From Cycas panzhihuaensis (Eukaryota > Cycadophyta): DNA of 64,000 nt. The notes under the pieces were generated by a model that did not search any database, had not been told where the DNA came from, and saw only the letters and a program-made list of their open reading frames with translations. The position numbers and the translations under genes were made by a program. Shown here in pieces: positions 36,242 to 48,740 of the stretch (its first letter is position 1; each line of letters opens with the position of its first letter). The stretch spans positions 71,493,741 through 71,557,740 of the forward strand of contig CM041465.1 in assembly GCA_023213395.1 (NCBI GenBank). Direction: 5' to 3'.

Positions 36242-36899
36242 CTACATGCATGTTTCTCATAATACCTCTATTTTGCATTTATAACTTGAATGGAATGTTA
36301 TTTGTGAAGAAGACTTTATGAAAAAACCTTTTATTTTAAATTTTCTCTTTTAATGATAATGCTCATAAGTCATTCAACCCATGAGTTCCCTCTCCCATGG
36401 ATTTTCTCTTTCTAGTTCATCTATCTTCCATGAATTAAACAATCTGTAGGAGACCTCTTTTGTAGGTAAACTAAATTCTTTCTTTATATTATGCTTTTTT
36501 CTCTTTTTCATTTGTCAATAGTGGACCCCATTATTTTTTCTCGTAAACTCCTTGTCCTACAAGCTTCCTCTCCATGAGTTATCTCTCCTATATAATTATT
36601 TCTCATAAATTACTTCCTTTAATCATTCACTTTTTTCCATTGCAACTTTTTGAAGGAAACTGAATTTACTCTTTCTTGCAAGTTATTACCCCTACAAGAC
36701 CTTATCCCATGCAATTTATCTTTCTTGAGAAACACTTCTAAATAAAGATCTTTTTGTCGAAGACTCTTTCTACATGGAAGTTACATTATGGGAAATTCAT
36801 ATAAAAGATTTCTTTTTAAAACTTTCTCTCTTACAAACAAGGCATCTCATAAATTATAACTCATGTATATTCCTTCTCTAAATGATTAATATAATGCCC
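36242..36899. other. Unassigned AT-rich flank of element B
   Basis: Pyrimidine-rich plus strand without a recognisable frame. It may be the decayed continuation of the gypsy pol remnant that follows. Confidence 0.35.
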
Positions 36900-39300
36900 C
36901 AAAAGACTTAACTTTGTAATAATCTCCATTTGTCCTTTTTCTCTATTGATACTTAAAACTGCTATTAAATATACCCCTTAACAAAATTAACTTTTACTTA
37001 TACTACTTCAACCACTATGATGATCATCTAAACTTAAAATCTTGAATGTTACGCCTTAAAGGGGTAATGACACCCTTAGTAAGATCAACTTCATTGGTTT
37101 GAAATTTTACCAACCTAACTTCCCCACCATTAGTAATAATTATATTTTTTACTCAAAGTCATATGTCTTAGTGTAACATAGGCTACTATAATTTCACATT
37201 TAATTTTTTTTGTTTTTTTTTGTGCCATCATTTCCTTTATGTCCTCGTAAGATGCCTTCATGTGACTAGGATAATATTTATTCAACTTTGCATAGGGCTA
37301 TGCAATAACAAAGTATCTTATCTAGTGCTAAATAATATAATTCCACTTAAATTAGTTTGTAAGGGGTATCTTTCTTGGCTAAGTATCATGTTTCTACTTG
37401 ATCTAAACATTATGAAATCTCTCTTGTGGCTAGGTATTTTAGTATTCTTCCATACCTTTTGGGAGCCATAGCCTCAATTTTGAAAAGATATACATTAAGA
37501 AAATCATCAAGTACCCCTATAATTTTTTCTCCATTTTTTATTTAGGAAAGCTAATATAGTTTAAAATAGGCTCTCCTTGGTTATACCAATATTTTAAATG
37601 TGAATCCCTAGAATAACATGTGTTAATAGATTATTCTTCCCCACATAAGTGGTTTATTCATAAGATACATAAGGGCGTAGTGACCCATATAGAATATGAA
37701 GGGGTTATTCAATAAATAGTATCGATTTTTTTCTAAGCCATATATCATTTCAAGTGCTTTTCATTATGTTGACATATAATTTTGCTTTATGATGGTTAGT
37801 TTGCATCTTGCAAAAGATATGGGATGGATGACATTATTTTCTCTAAGTTGTGCTAAAACACAACCTGTTGCATTTTGAATGCATCCATGTGGATGTAGAA
37901 TATCTTATTCTAGTCTAGGAAATATAAGATCAAGGTAGATGTAGTAACTTATTTCAATGTTTAAAATGCATTTTGTTATTCTATATATGACAACTCCATG
38001 TCTTTTTTTAATAATTCTTCTAATGGCCCTAACATGTGTATATAAGCTTTACAAGCCACTAATAATAATTGGTTACTCTTAAGAATTCTTTTAATTATTT
38101 TTATATAGTTAGGATTAGGAAGTTTAGGATGGAAATAATGTTGGTTGTGTTATGGAGTAGACATTCTTCACTCATGATATTCCTTAGAAAATTCCTAAAT
38201 GGAGCCAAGAATGTTCACTTTTTTGGGTTTACATAGAGTATACAATGCCTATAATATTGTAGAATTTTGTGAATATTATCTGGGTGGTTTTTGAGAATAT
38301 TGTATAATCTTAAATCATCTAAAAAGGAAGCCACTTTGTCTCTAATCATTTTCCTAAAGATATTAAGCATAATTCTTTAAAAAATATGGATGATGAAATA
38401 GTGAGATCATATACCATCACTTGGTAGGCATAAATCTCCCATTTTATAAAAAATGTAGTTATTGATTTTTAAGGGCAATGCTCACTTAGTTATAACCACT
38501 AAATCCATCTGTAAAAGATTAAACTTATTTCCCTCTTACCATTTCTAACACATTCTATAAAAGGTATTAGACATGGATATTATTATGTCACATTTTCAAG
38601 TTATTAATAGTTGACACACACTTTGATTTTCTAATTTTTCTTGGGTATTATCATTGTGGCACTAACTCAGTCACTATACTCCACCTCATAGATATACCCT
38701 TTTTCTAATGTTTTATCTAGCTTAACTTTGACCTTCTCTTTAAACTTTGAATTCATTATGTATAGTCACTACTTAATGGGTTTAGCTCCCTCTATAAGGC
38801 CTATATAGTATACTTTAATTTCTAGTGGAATTCCCTTTAAGACTTTATATAACTAGGTTAACCTGTCCTCACATTCTTCAAATAAAGCTTGATCTTAGGC
38901 CATGATTTGATCATCCCAGTTGTCCCTACTTGTGATTTTATAGTATTTAGCTCTATCCCCAATTATCTTAACTTGGTGTACTCTAGGGGAAAGTTATATG
39001 CTTCCCCTTCTCTCAAGCTCTTGTTTTCCTAAGATACTAATAATTTTATGAAATTTTTAGTTTCTTTATTAATACTTAATGCCTTAATTATATATAGAAC
39101 ATTAGTTGTATTATTATCTTCTAATTTATATGAAAAATACCATAAGAAATTCCTTTTTTAGGTTATCCCATTCTACACACCTAACTCTTTCCTTTCTTAA
39201 TAGATAATCCTATCTTGCCTGACCTAAGTTGTAGAAAAAGAGGTGACTCCATTCTCTCTTACTAATGCTATGATGTTTTTATATAATTTTGCAATTCATC
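36900..39300 (-). pseudogene. Ty3/gypsy RT and RNase H remnant
   Basis: The minus strand near 38860-38600 reads LKGIPLEIKVYYIGLIEGAK, MNSKFKEKVKVKLDKTLEKG, YIYEVEYSD and IIPKKN then KIKVCVNY, the N-terminal RT of Tat/Ogre-like gypsy elements. DGFSGYN near 38510 marks the first catalytic Asp region. KAYIHMLGPLEELLKKDMEL and FYIHMDAFKMQQVVF near 38060-37870 mark the RT-RNase H junction. Between these, frame changes and stops hide the xxDD box. No integrase is readable below 37000 before element B begins. Confidence 0.7.
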
Positions 39301-39367
39301 GAATGGTTAATTAGACAACTACCTATAAGAAATATTATCAATTTCCTTATGAGTCATGGATCAATTC

Positions 39368-39846
39368 TATTAGAATATGTGATATTATTCACACATATAT
39401 AATGTTTAATGTTAATGATGTGGACCCACATATAAACTTACTCACTAGGTACATTGAGATATGTGAGATGCATATTTATCCATGTAAACATATTATTGGA
39501 TGATGAAATAACTTAAGAGAAATTATAGGTTACTTGTGAGATGGTTATTATTATACATATATACACAAACCACTTGGGAAAGGATTGAGAAAGGTACAAG
39601 ATTTGGAGATATATTAATTATAATATTTAAAAGGAGCTTCTAACTCTAACTTCTCTCATGATTTTTTTTACACTGAATTTTTCACGTATAAATATGTTCT
39701 CTCTTGTGATACTTATTGATGTATATTTTTGTTATTTACTTTATATTCATGTTTATTCATTTATATGTGTACATTCCTCATGAGATAATAAGTGGTTGAT
39801 ATATGTTTGTTATATTTTCACTATGTATACTCATTACATTACAACA
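39368..39846 (+). repeat. Probable copia LTR (single copy in window)
   Basis: The plus strand runs from TATTAGAATATGTGATATT to CATTACAACA and is followed at once by TGATATCAAACT, a mutated initiator-Met primer site. A TATA-like ATATTTAAAAGG lies near 39625, with a CT-rich start region after it. No partner LTR was found in the window, so this is a truncated element or an LTR with only a short interior. Confidence 0.5.
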
Positions 39847-39858
39847 TGATATCAAACT
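39847..39858 (+). other. Probable primer-binding site after the 39368 LTR
   Basis: TGATATCAAACT differs from TGGTATCAGAGC at a few transition-type positions and abuts the LTR end. Confidence 0.5.
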
Positions 39859-40194
39859 TAAACTCCAAATTTTAATATAATATCAAAGCAAATTTACATT
39901 TTTAACAAAATCTAAGATGGAATGCATGTGATAATTCTATCAAGTTTTCTTGTGAATTTTGGTGGGATAAATACCACCAAAGTGCTAGCCCCTATAGGGT
40001 GTTAACAAAATCATTACCCTACTATTATTTCCAAAGTATTTTTTGTTCCCACTAAAATTTCATACATCAGATGATATGGTAGGTAGATTTTAATTAAATT
40101 CCCAAAAATATAGGTATTATTCCTAATGTTTATTTGCTCTAAAATACAAGAACCTCTTTTATATACTTTAAAAATTTAAGGGGTGGGACTATCA

Positions 40195-40348
40195 CTAGGA
40201 TTAAGGTTATGGCTAAGGATAGGGTTGGGGGTAAGGATAAGGTTAGGATTGGGGTTGGGATTAGGGATAAGATTAGAGTTAAATGTTGGGGTTGGGGATG
40301 AGATTATGGTTAAAGACAGGGGTCAGATTAAGATCAAGATTAGAGTCA
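40195..40348. repeat. Degenerate telomere-like GGGTTA/GGATTA repeat
   Basis: About 150 bp of G-rich hexamer-like units on the plus strand (AAGGTTATGGCTAAGGATAG, GGGTTGGGGGTAAGG, GGTTAGGATTGGGG, GGGATTAGGGATAAG) with a 6-bp or 12-bp rhythm. It stands alone in AT-rich DNA. Confidence 0.75.
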
Positions 40349-41230
40349 TCTTATTCTAACCTAAAATCATTATTTTCTAAACAACCATTTAAATTAAATT
40401 TTAAGCCCATTTGTTCCATTTAAGATTAAGGAATTTCTATATCGAGGTTGGAATTAGAATTTTTAAAAATATTATTAAGATTATTACTATTAAGGGTAAG
40501 ATTGTTATTAAAATTTCTAACATGACTTATGCAGAAGTATGTAATCAAGTAGGAGAAAATATAGTATCACATTATCAATTAAACATGTAATACACATAAT
40601 AAATGAACAGGGATAACAACATAAGAGCTAATTATACAAATATCATATATAATACCATGTTTAATATAAAAAACCCATGAATAAGAAAAATTACTTCTAA
40701 ATGCATATGATATCTCATAATAAAAAAGAATAATTAACCATCCATATGGTACATTATCGTATCCTTATAAGGAAGACTTTGTGGTCTAATTTTATTTACA
40801 ATATATATTACCCTTATATAAATATGTATTCTTATCATCATCCAATTATATTTCATTATTACCTCAAGTTATCAGATCATGCATGAGAAAACTTTTTATA
40901 TTAATTAATCATCACCATGTTACTAATTAAACATTATATCAATATTTATGAAACTCAACATTTCAATACTTCTCCTTAATATTTAATTTATGGAATTCTT
41001 TAAATATCTTCATAACCATCTTTATCTTAAAACTTTATATTAGACCACCTACTTATATTCATCCTTATTCCATTTATATCACTTGTAAGCATCAATACTT
41101 ATAGAACCTTCCTTTACCATGCTTGTCTCCTATAAGTAAATCACATCTCATATCATAGAAATATATCAGACTACCATATATAAATCGATAAGTAAATAAA
41201 CATGACTCTTAATTTATTATGATATATGAA
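40349..41230. other. Unassigned AT-rich stretch, target of element D
   Basis: No gene or domain was recognised. The sequence resumes after element D at 44977. Confidence 0.4.
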
Positions 41231-41235
41231 GTTTT
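41231..41235. repeat. Target-site duplication of element D, left copy
   Basis: GTTTT here and GTTTC at 44972-44976 (4 of 5 bases match). Confidence 0.65.
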
Positions 41236-41560
41236 TGAAAAATATTGGAGACCAGAGTGGAGTAGATGAATGTAAGATTAATCCATACTAAAAATCAATA
41301 TTCAAATAATATTCATGCCATATTGAAAGAGTACATCAAATATTTTCTTAAGAAGGTGATATTGAAGAACACTTGGGGTGTTATCCCCAAAGTATATATT
41401 TTGGGAGACATGCAAGAGCATGCCTCAACCTCAAATTTAAAATATAATAAAATACTAATAGAACAAATAATAAAATATACTTACCATTACACTTACCATT
41501 AAGATGTGTGCGACTACATATTCCCAAGGTGATATTAGGTGGTAAATATTAACCCTAAAA
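41236..41560 (-). repeat. Element D 3' LTR
   Basis: It matches 44659-44971. The inner edge reads CCCTAAAA before the pyrimidine run of the polypurine tract. Confidence 0.88.
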
Positions 41561-41572
41561 TTCTCCCCCTTT
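41561..41572 (-). other. Element D polypurine tract
   Basis: Minus strand AAAGGGGGAGAA, nearly the same as in element C. Confidence 0.85.
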
Positions 41573-41599
41573 ATATTCATCATATACATCTTTAACTTC

Positions 41600-42230
41600 T
41601 CTTTGAACTTGTGATACTTGTACTTGGGAAAAACTTTGAATACTTGTCCTTTAGTGTTATCATCATTTGTGAAGTAGTCATCAACTTATCTTATTGTCCT
41701 TTCAACACTGTATATCTCTTTAATACTATACAGTTCAAGTGGATTCCAAGTAGGTGTGGCTTGATTCAAATGAGTAGGAGTGGCTTTATCTTTGTCTTTT
41801 CTGTTAATCAAGTCCAAGGTACATACAACTTTGAGGAGTCATTAACATTATTGGAATCTTTACTAGTACATGCAACATTAGTCTTTTCATCAAAATTTAC
41901 CTACTCTAACATCTGTCTCACATGAAAAGCATCATTAATATAATTAGTAACATTTAATTTTAAAGTATCTCCCATATAAATAGATTCTAGGAAATCTCAT
42001 ATAGATTTAGAAGTAGTTAACTCACATATGCTAGAAAATATACTATCATCTATTACACAAAATAGTAAGGCTAAGGCCTCATTATCCTTTTTTATATCTT
42101 CTTTAACATTTGATTTATAATTATCTTTTACAAACCTCTAAAGATCATTTGCAATAAAGTATGCTTTTATTAATTTACTTTATAGCTAAAAATCATTTCC
42201 ATCGAATATAGGAAAACTTATATCACTTAG
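41600..42230 (-). pseudogene. Element D gag-like remnant
   Basis: The minus strand reads MNLSDISFPIFDGNDF near 42225, then KLIKAYFIANDL, RFVKDNYKSNVKEDIKKDN, EALALLFCVIDDSIFSSI, CELTTSKSI, DFLESIYMGDTLKLNV and DAFHVRQMLE. It aligns segment by segment with the element C gag (INENVFVNVNKLTTSKSIWD, HMRQISG). Stops occur at the Trp and Gln positions of the pattern. No zinc knuckle or protease is seen. Confidence 0.72.
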
Positions 42231-42689
42231 ATTCATTATCATTATATTAAAAGACTTTAGTACATGATAAAAAAGGAATGATTTTTAATAAACAAATAAG
42301 AAAACTTTTAACTTCAAATGAATAAATAACTTGAAATATATAATAAATCAATTTTCATAAGAACTTTCAACATGATTTCAACATAGATTCATCTTTTATC
42401 AATGAAGGATAATAATTTAGTAATAAAGAATATATCTCTTCAAATTAAAAATAATAAATAAATCTGTAATATATAATAAATCTCCTTTAAAGCAAGATAA
42501 ATATTCCTTTGGAATGAAAATAATATTTAATCAATGATCCTTTCAAAAAGTGATATATATATATGAGTTTTAACGAAAGAAAAGCCTAATAATAAGCTTA
42601 TAGTTATGCACTATAATGCACCTTTGAGCTTTTAAATATAATGGACTTAAATCAACTTGAATATACTTTATTAGTGAGTCAAGATAACT

Positions 42690-42730
<41 letters not shown>

Positions 42731-44644
42731 ACTTTCAAATAAATGCCTCTTTGATCAACGAGAATATAACTTAGTAATGAAAAATACTCCTTGAATGATC
42801 TTAATGCAACTTAAAAAAACTTTAAAGAGGACAAAATGACTTTGAGTAAGAAAAAAAATATGCCTTAAAAAACTTTAGAATCAACTCTATAAACTAGAAT
42901 ATAAGATGACAACTTTATAATAGAGTTAGAAGGGATTTGAATACACCAAGTTGTCATTTTTATTCTCAAAGAGGTTCATTCTCTTTAGGAGGTTGAAATA
43001 GAGTTGAATGGCTACATAATCAAGTTGTGAGCCTCTAAAATTGGTAAAAAACTATTAACACCTAATTAGTAGCTTAATAATAAACAAATATGCTGAATTA
43101 GAATAAAAAATTACTTGAAATATTTAAGAAATAGGTCAACTTAAGACCAAATATAAGCTTTGACTTTATCAACTCTAAAACCCTACAAAATAGTATTAGA
43201 TCATAATAAAACATATTCTAATATATAGAGAATCAAAACATCTTTTCAACAGATCAAACAATTTAAAAAATAGGTTTCTAAATCAAAAGTTATAAAGAAA
43301 AGCATACAAAGACCTCTTTTAGGTAATAAAATAAAGAAAGAGGGGGTTAAGCCCCTTAGCCAAACTAGCCCTTGGTCACATGGGGGACAACAAGACCATC
43401 TACGAGGGTCCAAATAGGGCTCAAATTTTAAAATTTATGAAATATAGTAAAAACGTTTAAAAAAATAAAAAATTATAAAAAGGGACTAAAAGATATTTAG
43501 AGTCTTCCCGTAAACCATGGTCATATGGATTGTAATAGGACTACTGACTAACGATGAAGGGGGTTAATGTGAATCAAATGCTCAAAATTGAAAAAATAAT
43601 TAAATCTAATTAAATTTTATGAAAACTTAAAAAAAAAATAAATGTAATCATGGAAATTAAATGGACATTAAATAATGCAAACTAGGGCATTAAAAAAATA
43701 CGATTAATCAATTGAACTAGATAAAAAAAGATTCAAATCCCTTCAAAATATGTATTATCTCCTCCATAGTTGGCTCTAACACCTGCACTAGTTGGAACCT
43801 CCTTTCCAAAGTTAGATATGGCATAGGCAAATATAAGAACCAACCTCAGATCAATTTCTTTATTAGGGAGGAAACGATCACTAATGTATTGATAAGATAA
43901 CTGGATAGTAGACACCAATACCTCATTAGTGTAATGAAGCTTATGATGATGGAGATGTAGATCTCCATGTAGAGTAGATCCATGGACTCCATGTATAAGA
44001 ACAATAAGTGGAGAGAAAAATGATCAATGAAGTCAAACTGATGGAGATGACACTCACACAGGTTCCACGGGGCCATCACAGGAGTACAGGGGTGAGGGTG
44101 AGGGTGAGCCACATAGCCTCATAGGGCCGAAATGAGGGGGGAGCACAAGAATAAAGGTCTTCATGTAGACACACTTCTTACACGTGGGTGCCATAGAGAT
44201 GAGACAGAAGCATAAGCACCACAGAGATCACAAATCTACTTACTATGGTCTTCACGTGGTGCAAGAATAGTTGGTGAGAGAGAGGCTTTATATTTAGAAG
44301 TAATGGCTATGTACTGTGAGGCAATTACAATAGTGGAAGAGCACCGATAAATTGTATCAATGGCAATAATAAACTAATATAGAGATAGTGAAATAATATA
44401 TAGTCGTATCATGAAATAATATAATAATATGTAAATAACGAAGTAATATGAAACTCTTTATAGCTTGATTTTTAATGGACATAGAGATAAGCAATCTTCC
44501 AAGAGCAATATCTCCTTTCAGAGGAGGCGAAACTTCAAACCATTTTCTTTAGTGAGTAGATGAGTCTACTAAGAATCCAACAAACAGTCATATTTTGCAC
44601 TTTTGCTAACTGTATGAGAAGCTAGAGCTTATATACTTAGGTTT
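42231..44644 (-). other. Element D 5' leader (about 2.4 kb)
   Basis: No convincing coding sequence. An (AT)n run lies at 42696-42728. The blocks AAAGTTATA (43290) and TTAGCC...GGTCACATGGGGGACA (43370-43395) match other leaders. Open frames at 43733-44112 overlap each other and have no recognisable content. A GC-richer stretch with repeated CACATAG, CATAGAGAT and GGTGAGGGTGAGG motifs lies at 44040-44220. Confidence 0.6.
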
Positions 44645-44658
44645 GATCTGATATCAAA
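44645..44658 (-). other. Element D primer-binding site
   Basis: The minus strand reads TTTGATATCAGATC against the LTR edge; it is a mutated initiator-Met complement. Confidence 0.7.
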
Positions 44659-44971
44659 TGAAGAATATTAGAGACCAGAGTAGAGCAGATGAATAGAAGA
44701 TTAATCCATATTAAAAATCAATATTCAAATTATATTCATGCCATATTAAAAGAGTACATCAAATATTTCCTTGAGAAGGTGGTGTTGAAGAACATTGGGG
44801 GTATTAGCCCCAAAGTATATATTTTGGAAGGCGGGCGGAAGCCCAACTCAACCTCAAATTTGAAATATAATAAAATATTAATAGAATAAATAATAAAATG
44901 TACTTACCATTAAGATATGTATGGTTGTGTATTCCCAAGGTGATGTTAGGTGGTGAATATTAACCCTAACA
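44659..44971 (-). repeat. Element D 5' LTR
   Basis: The plus strand starts TGAAGAATATTAGAGACC and ends AACCCTAACA. Length is 313 bp. Confidence 0.88.
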
Positions 44972-44976
44972 GTTTC

Positions 44977-45712
44977 TTTCAATAAATTCATATCTTCCAC
45001 CTTTAATTTATAAAAGAAACTTATCAACTTAATAACAAACTAAATTTACTAATATTTATATAAAACAATAACTATCTACTAAAATACATGGGTAATTGGC
45101 CACTGCAATTACTAGTTATCTAGAAAGTATATTTTTTATATATGGTTTATTATCTTTATTAAATAAGCAAAACATGTTATAGTTAGTTAAATATGTTATA
45201 ACAAGAGTAATTTGTAAAATTTTTCTTATATCTTACTTATGAAATATGAGAAAATTTAACTCTTTGTAAATTTCTTTGGCAACCAATCAATTAATTATCA
45301 TTCTTAAACTAACTATCCATATGAACATAGTATACCACCTACCTATCAAGTTAGTTGTAATAAGGTAACATGTATAATATATTATATACCTCTTATTATA
45401 TATAGTTGATCAAATTTTTAACTAAAAAATATATATAATCTAAACTCCTTAATTTTTAAATCTAGATTTATAGATAACCTACAATTATTTTTATATCAAG
45501 TAAAAAACTCAAACTTAATTTAACCAAACATTTTCTAAATAAACTCTGAAATAATAACTCTTAATCTAATAAACTTTTACATTCTCTTAAATAATTAAGT
45601 GACATCTTTGTATCCTTCATTTAATTAAACCTTTATTCAAATAATTAGATAATAAGATAATATATTCTTCATCAACCAAATCATATATTAAAATCAAGGT
45701 GATTAATTCATC
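44977..45712. other. Unassigned AT-rich stretch between D and H
   Basis: No coding or repeat signal was recognised. It continues the host sequence interrupted by D and H. Confidence 0.4.
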
Positions 45713-45717
45713 ATTAT
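45713..45717. repeat. Target-site duplication of element H, left copy
   Basis: ATTAT here and ATTCT at 52555-52559 (4 of 5 bases match). Confidence 0.65.
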
Positions 45718-46083
45718 TGTTGGAGAGAGGGTACATAAACAGGAAGTAAACGTAAATGAAAGAACCATTCTAAAACCATAAGAAAGTACACTGGATTTGA
45801 CAGGTGGAAAACCCCTTTAGGGGATAAAAAACCACCTTGCGAATAATAATAATATTATAATAATAAGGACTACATATTTGAATAGATTGAGGATCTCATA
45901 CTAACCTACCTATGTACCAACATACTGCTACCTCCCAAATCTTCCAACTAGACAATGTATAAAAGATTCTGGAATAAATGGCAAAGGAGTTCATTGATTT
46001 GGATAGTTGGCCAAATCACCAAATTTTTGTAATAAGACAAATAAACTTAATAATGGAAGATAACATTAGAGTGAATACTAACA
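45718..46083 (-). repeat. Element H 3' LTR
   Basis: The plus strand runs from TGTTGGAGAGAGGGTACATA to GAATACTAACA, matching 52177-52554. Confidence 0.93.
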
Positions 46084-46094
46084 TTCCCCTTTAA
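46084..46094 (-). other. Element H polypurine tract
   Basis: The minus strand reads TAAAGGGGAA next to the LTR. Confidence 0.8.
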
Positions 46095-46159
46095 TATTAT
46101 CTTTTATACAACATATGATATAGAAGATACACATCTTTAACATGTTTATCCCCCTTTGA

Positions 46160-47620
46160 TAGAGACTACTTTTATCTTCAATAAATCTCTAGGCTTTAAA
46201 AACTTTACTTCAGTCAATGACTTTGTAAGAATATCTACAATCTGCACATCTGTAAGATAAGAAGACAAGTAAATAGTTTCATCATTTATAAGGTTACATA
46301 TAAAATATTGATATAATTCTATATGTTTTGTCCTTGAATGAATAACATGATTAGTAGCAATAGATATGGCTCCTGATTATTAACATTAAGTTCAATGGAT
46401 GAGTTAGGAAATAAACCAAGCTCACTTAAAATAGATTTGATCCAGAGTGATTCTTTGCTGGCTTCAACAAGAGCTCGATATTCAGCTTCGGTAGGGTATA
46501 AGGCTAAGGCTTGCATCTTTTTACTAGACCAAGTAATGAGTGGAGAGTCTAAAAAGAAAACATAACCGTCAGTAGATTTGTGATCATCAAAGTCTCATGC
46601 CCAATCTAAATATGTGTAACCTATTAATTTTAGGTTATTCTTACATGAGTTATAGGTTAGGTTGTAGTATATTATACTTTGTAGGTATTTTAAAATTTGT
46701 TTAGCTGCTTTCCAGTGAGACTCACGAGGATTTTGTATATATCTAGAGCATAAAGTAATAACATAGGAGATATCAAGACAAGTGTGAGTTAGATAAATTA
46801 GACTACTTATGAGTTGTTGATATGTTATGGGATCACAAAGTGATGTATAACAATCAATAGATAGTTTAATACCTAATTATAAAGGATTTAGAGCCGATTT
46901 AACATTTTCTATATTAAATCATTTAATTAGATCTAAAATACATTTAGGTTGAGATATCATTATTTCATGATCAATTTGTAATCCTAGAAAATAGTGTAAA
47001 AGGCCTAAGTCAAACATTTCAAATTTGTTTATCAAGATTGATTTTAATTAATGAATACTGGAAAGTAAGGATCCAATGATGATTATATCATCTACATAAA
47101 GAATTAACGTAGTAATATTGTCATTTTCACGTCTAAAGTAGAGATTAGGATCACTAATATATTTAGTATATCCATTTTATATAAGATAATCATGTATTTT
47201 TGTATACCAAGCTCGATGAGCTTATTTTAAGCCATATATATATTTTCATAATTTACAAATGAGGTTAGGATTACAAATAAATCTAGAAGGTTGATTCATG
47301 TAAATTTCTTCTTTAAGATTGCCATTTAAGAAGGCGTTCTTTACATCTATCTGATGGATTTACCAACCAAATTTAGCTGCTAAAGCTATAATAGTCTTAA
47401 TAGTATTTATTTTAGCTACTAGAGAAAATGTTTTATTATAATCAATACCATCAATCTGTGAGAAACCTTTTGCAACTAAATGAGCTTTATGTTTCTCAAC
47501 TGCTCCTTCAAAGTAAACTTTGTTCGATAAATCCATTTATAACAAACTATATTCTTTCTATGAGGTAGAGTAACTAAATCCTAGGTTGAGTTCTTTTTAA
47601 GAGCATCTATTTTAACTTGC
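46160..47620 (-). pseudogene. Element H reverse transcriptase and RNase H
   Basis: TLILYVDDIIIIGSLLSSI near 47110-47060 is the RT active site with both Asp. LGLLHYFLGLQIDHEI, SLIYLTHTCLDISYVITLC and YIQNPRESHWKAAKQILKYL follow. RNase H shows GYTYLDWA then DHKSTDGYVFFLDSPLITW and LYPTEAEYRALVEASKESLW (46500-46430), then ELNVNNQEPYLLL with a frame change. Few stops occur between 47110 and 46320. Confidence 0.87.
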
Positions 47621-48003
47621 ATGGCTTGTTGCCATATAAGATTGTTACTTGCTTACATAAAAGTTTTAGGATCATCACTAGCCATGACTTTGGCCATTAG
47701 AGAAAAATTGACTTGAAGTTTTTGTGAGCAAGTTCTTCTGGTATCTGAAGGATTGCCAGCATTAGAACTAGTATCAAAAAGAGTTTTCTGAGCCTAAATA
47801 GGTTGTTTGCTATTGTTAGTTTGTTGCTTTGGTGAAGTGGGCTAACTAGATGCAGTAGAACTAGTAGATTCTTTTAAAGTCATATTTTTAACTTGAATAG
47901 ATAAGGATTCAATTGATTCAAGGTCAGCTTGAATATCATTGGGATCAATTAGGTGAGTATTAGTTAATAAATTTTCAACTGGAAGTTCCACATAAGAAGT
48001 TTC

Positions 48004-48740
48004 TTATGAAGAGCCTTCTTCATCAAATATAACATCACATAATATTAAAATCTTAAGTGTGGTTAGATTTAAAAGTTTGTAAGCTTTATTTTCTTTTCTA
48101 TAACCAACAAAGATATATTTGAAACTTTTAGGATCAAGTTTCTGGAATTTTTCTTTGGGAGCATATCCCCAAGCAATATTGCGAAAGATTCTTAAGTGTT
48201 TAACAGAAGGTTTACATCTAAACCATTTTTGTTCTAGCATGATATTTTATAAAGATTTGCATGGTAAACAATTTAATAAATAGTTGGAGTAAGCAATAAC
48301 TTCTGCTGATGACTTTAAGTTAAGACCTTTTGAATGTAACATGCATTTGGTTATCTCAACAAGTGTATGATTTTTACGTTCAACAACACGATTTTGTTAA
48401 GGAATATATAGTAATTAATAAAATTGTTGCTTAAGTATTTCTTAGTATTATCTATTCTAAAGATTTTGATTTTAGAATTTGTTTGATTTTCAACTAAGGT
48501 TTTGTATTTAACAAAGATGTCAAATACTTGACTTCTCATTTTTAACATGTATACCTAGCATTTTATTGAAAATTCATTGATAAACGTGACAAAATATCTG
48601 CTTCCAGAGTATGAAGGAACTTGAAATGGACTATATATATCAGAATGAATAAGTTTAAGTGGATCTTTTACTCAAAAGGTAGTGTGATTTGGGAGAGGAT
48701 CCATATGTTGTTTGCATGTTACACAGGCTTTGCAAACACC
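48004..48740 (-). pseudogene. Element H integrase
   Basis: LIHSDIYSPFQVPSYSGSRY near 48660 carries the first Asp, FRIDNTKKYLSNNFINYY near 48450 the second, and the Glu region near 48370 is out of frame. The open stretch 48240-48004 reads EQKWFRCKPSVKHLRIF and KYIFVGYRKENKAYKLLN, ending DVIFDEEGSS. A VCKACVTCKQHMDPLPN segment just before the core is the end of the zinc-binding domain. Confidence 0.83.

Larger units (their letters stand above)
41236..44971 (-). mobile_element. Element D: gag-only, non-autonomous copia-type element, sister of C
   Basis: LTRs are 41236-41560 and 44659-44971. On the minus strand come a primer site (TTTGATATCAGATC), a leader of about 2.4 kb, a degraded gag (42230 to about 41600) and the polypurine tract AAAGGGGGAGAA at 41561-41572. 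No pol sequence is present. The interior is 3.1 kb. LTRs differ by a 12-bp length change. The gag and the sequence between gag and the polypurine tract resemble element C, so the pol deletion probably predates both insertions. Confidence 0.88.

Noticed and set aside
43733-44112. Two overlapping minus-strand frames as a gene
   Set aside because: Low-complexity and mutually overlapping, in the leader of element D, without any domain.
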